Shown here piece after piece: positions 62,556 through 64,000 of a stretch of 64,000 bases of DNA. The stretch is from Chloroflexota bacterium. Its GTDB lineage: Bacteria; Chloroflexota; Anaerolineae; Anaerolineales; Villigracilaceae. The stretch is from contig JAEWVF010000039.1 of NCBI GenBank assembly GCA_023459215.1, forward strand, positions 62,001 to 126,000, read 5' to 3'. The notes below the pieces were generated by a model. It saw nothing but the letters and a program-made list of their open reading frames with translations. It had not been told where the DNA came from and did no database searches. Within the stretch, counting starts at the first letter, position 1. Each line of letters begins with the position of its first letter. A program made the position numbers and the translations under genes.

Positions 62556-64000
62556 CTACAACTGGGTTAACAGGTTGCGGTAATCCTCAGCGTTGGGCGG
62601 ATTCATGGCCAAAATCTGGGTGATGACCTCGCGCACCCCGTTTTTATCGCCTTTTTCCATCAATTGGTCGCCGATGGCATCCAGCATGGTCACCGCCTCG
62701 GAGGTACGCCCAGCCAGGTGATATTGCGCAGCCAATTCCCGGCGCAGGATGGGATGATCGTTTTCCTCGATCAGTTTTTCGATGAAGGGAATGGCCTGGG
62801 CGCTGTTCTTGTTGCCTTCCAGATATTCGAGATACGACAGCAATTCGCCGTGGGCCTGAGCGGGCTGGCCCAGGCGCAGGTTCAACTCGATGAGGTTGGA
62901 GCGGGCCGAAACATCGTCGGGGCGCAGGGTGCGGAGTTGTTCGTAAACGCGCAGGGCCTGTTTCCATTCCAGGCGCTGCATGTCGATATCGGCCATGCGC
63001 CGTAAAATCTGGACGCTCCACTGGCGGTTGGCGTTGGGCTGCTGTGCCAGGCGCAGGGCGGTGGTATAGGTTTTGCGCGCCATTTCCAACTCGGCCAGGC
63101 GATAGTAAATATCGGCCAGGTCGAGGTATTCTGCGATGGCTTCGTCCTGCTGCCCGCGCGCAACGAGTTGCTCGATCAGACGGTTACGGGCGGCCATATC
63201 CATCGGGGCAAGCTGGATGATTTTGCGCAGCACTTTGCTTGCCTGCGAAGCCTCGCCGCGCACACCATAGGCATTGGCCACAACCGTAAACTTGTTGATG
63301 GCATCCTGGGTTTGTCCTTCGCGAATCAACAGGTCGCCAATCAGCATGTGCAGCGGCAGGTAGGTTGGGGCATACTTGATGGCCTGGAAGGCCTCGTCCA
63401 TGGCGGAACGCAGGCGGTTGCTGCGGGCCAATTGGTTGATGTAGTTAATCGACTCGATTACGTGGCTCGATTGGGCCTGGATCAGGATTTCGGCCAGGGG
63501 CAGGATGGCGTCCGCATCGGTTTTGGGCATTTCATCGCGCAATTTGACCAAGTGCGCCCGCCAGTTGAGCCTGGCCAACATTTCCTGGACGTTGTCGCAC
63601 AATTTTTGCAAGGCGCTGTCATCCAGGTCCCGGCCAACCGACTCGATCAGCGGTTCGTATAGCTGTCGGATCATGTCCGCTTCTTCCGCTTTTACCACCG
63701 CCGAATCTGCAATTTTGAGCGCTTCCAGGTTCTCGATTGCCGCTTCCTTCAGCCGGTTCAACCCGACCAGAATCTGCCCGCTCAACAGCCGGGCGGCCAG
63801 TTCATAATCGGCGTGTTTGTTGCATTGTTGCAGGTTGCGCAGAGCGCTTTCGGAGCGGCCGCTCGCGGCTCGCAGGTATCCCAGGTCAAAATAAATCGCC
63901 GGGTGCGAAAATCCACTTTCAATGGCCTTTTCCAACTCATCGGCGGCCATCGCTTCCTGGTTCTTGGTCTGGGAGTCAATCGCCTGGCTCAGGTGCAGCA
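62556..64000 (-). CDS. TPR-repeat protein, N-terminus cut by the window edge
   Basis: At least 480 aa; the frame stays open through the right edge (the ATG at 63950 is internal). The whole visible length is tetratricopeptide-like helical repeats (for example YDLGYLRAASGRSESAL, ARKTYTTALRLAQQP, VYEQLRTLRPDDVSARSNLIELNLRLGQPAQA), with no catalytic motif. It would act as a scaffold; nothing in the sequence names its partner. First visible gene of the minus-strand operon with the methyltransferase, sulfatase and APH-like kinase. Confidence 0.85.
   Translation of the reverse strand, partial: LHLSQAIDSQTKNQEAMAADELEKAIESGFSHPAIYFDLGYLRAASGRSESALRNLQQCNKHADYELAARLLSGQILVGLNRLKEAAIENLEALKIADSAVVKAEEADMIRQLYEPLIESVGRDLDDSALQKLCDNVQEMLARLNWRAHLVKLRDEMPKTDADAILPLAEILIQAQSSHVIESINYINQLARSNRLRSAMDEAFQAIKYAPTYLPLHMLIGDLLIREGQTQDAINKFTVVANAYGVRGEASQASKVLRKIIQLAPMDMAARNRLIEQLVARGQQDEAIAEYLDLADIYYRLAELEMARKTYTTALRLAQQPNANRQWSVQILRRMADIDMQRLEWKQALRVYEQLRTLRPDDVSARSNLIELNLRLGQPAQAHGELLSYLEYLEGNKNSAQAIPFIEKLIEENDHPILRRELAAQYHLAGRTSEAVTMLDAIGDQLMEKGDKNGVREVITQILAMNPPNAEDYRNLLTQL

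Overview
The window looks like a chromosomal piece of a Chloroflexota bacterium, most likely Anaerolineae-like. This is an inference from gene style: BTAD/SARP-type regulators fused to AAA and TPR domains, single-TM LysM proteins, lipoproteins whose lipobox reads SLAC-SLPG, and a giant secreted protein with SdrD-type repeats, a Thr/Pro/Glu linker and a C25 (gingipain-like) peptidase. No rRNA, tRNA or CRISPR array was seen. Both ends cut genes.

Region 1 (1-31.7 kb) is a surface-polysaccharide locus. It starts with the end of a Wzz/BY-kinase, a low-molecular-weight tyrosine phosphatase, a nucleotidyltransferase-like gene on the other strand, and a NusG-family antiterminator. RmlA, an ABC-2 permease (Wzm), a UDP-diacetamido-uronate set (WlbA/WlbB/WlbC-like) and the ABC ATPase Wzt follow. 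From about 9.32 to 23.5 kb base composition drops sharply to AT-rich. This island holds two methyltransferases, two GT2 and four GT4 glycosyltransferases, an O-antigen ligase/polymerase, a glucuronyl C5-epimerase and a GNAT acetyltransferase. Both edges fall inside genes: wzt just after its nucleotide-binding core, and an ExoA-like GT2. The GC-rich part resumes with a sugar transferase of unusual domain order, a LegB-like dehydratase, a nucleotidyltransferase, an aminotransferase, a full-length Wzz/BY-kinase and a LysM protein, closed by a terminator.

Region 2 (31.7-44.75 kb) is one 4219-residue secreted protein: an N-terminal recognition-like region, DUF11-like domains, 15 SdrD_B-like repeats (six of them a duplicated block), a GEVEDY domain, a low-complexity linker and a C25 peptidase with its His and Cys present. 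Its leader carries an 11-bp inverted repeat, a multi-stem structure and an intrinsic terminator directly before the ribosome binding site.

Region 3 (44.8-50.5 kb) has a GH13 neopullulanase-like enzyme, then a sigma-70-type promoter, a 23-codon leader ORF with competing hairpins (an apparent attenuator), and two overlapping ABC half-exporters whose motifs predict a heterodimer with one degenerate ATP site.

Region 4 (50.5-59.4 kb) has a 1148-residue SARP/BTAD-AAA-TPR regulator followed by lipoproteins and membrane-anchored extracellular proteins. Two identical promoter modules (heptamer direct repeat with 11-bp period, then 9 bp, then TATCAT) precede the two transcription units; the layout matches known SARP operators.

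Region 5 (59.4-64 kb) is a minus-strand operon: a TPR protein (cut by the right edge), a SAM methyltransferase, a lipoprotein sulfatase resembling N-acetylglucosamine-6-sulfatases, and an APH-like kinase.
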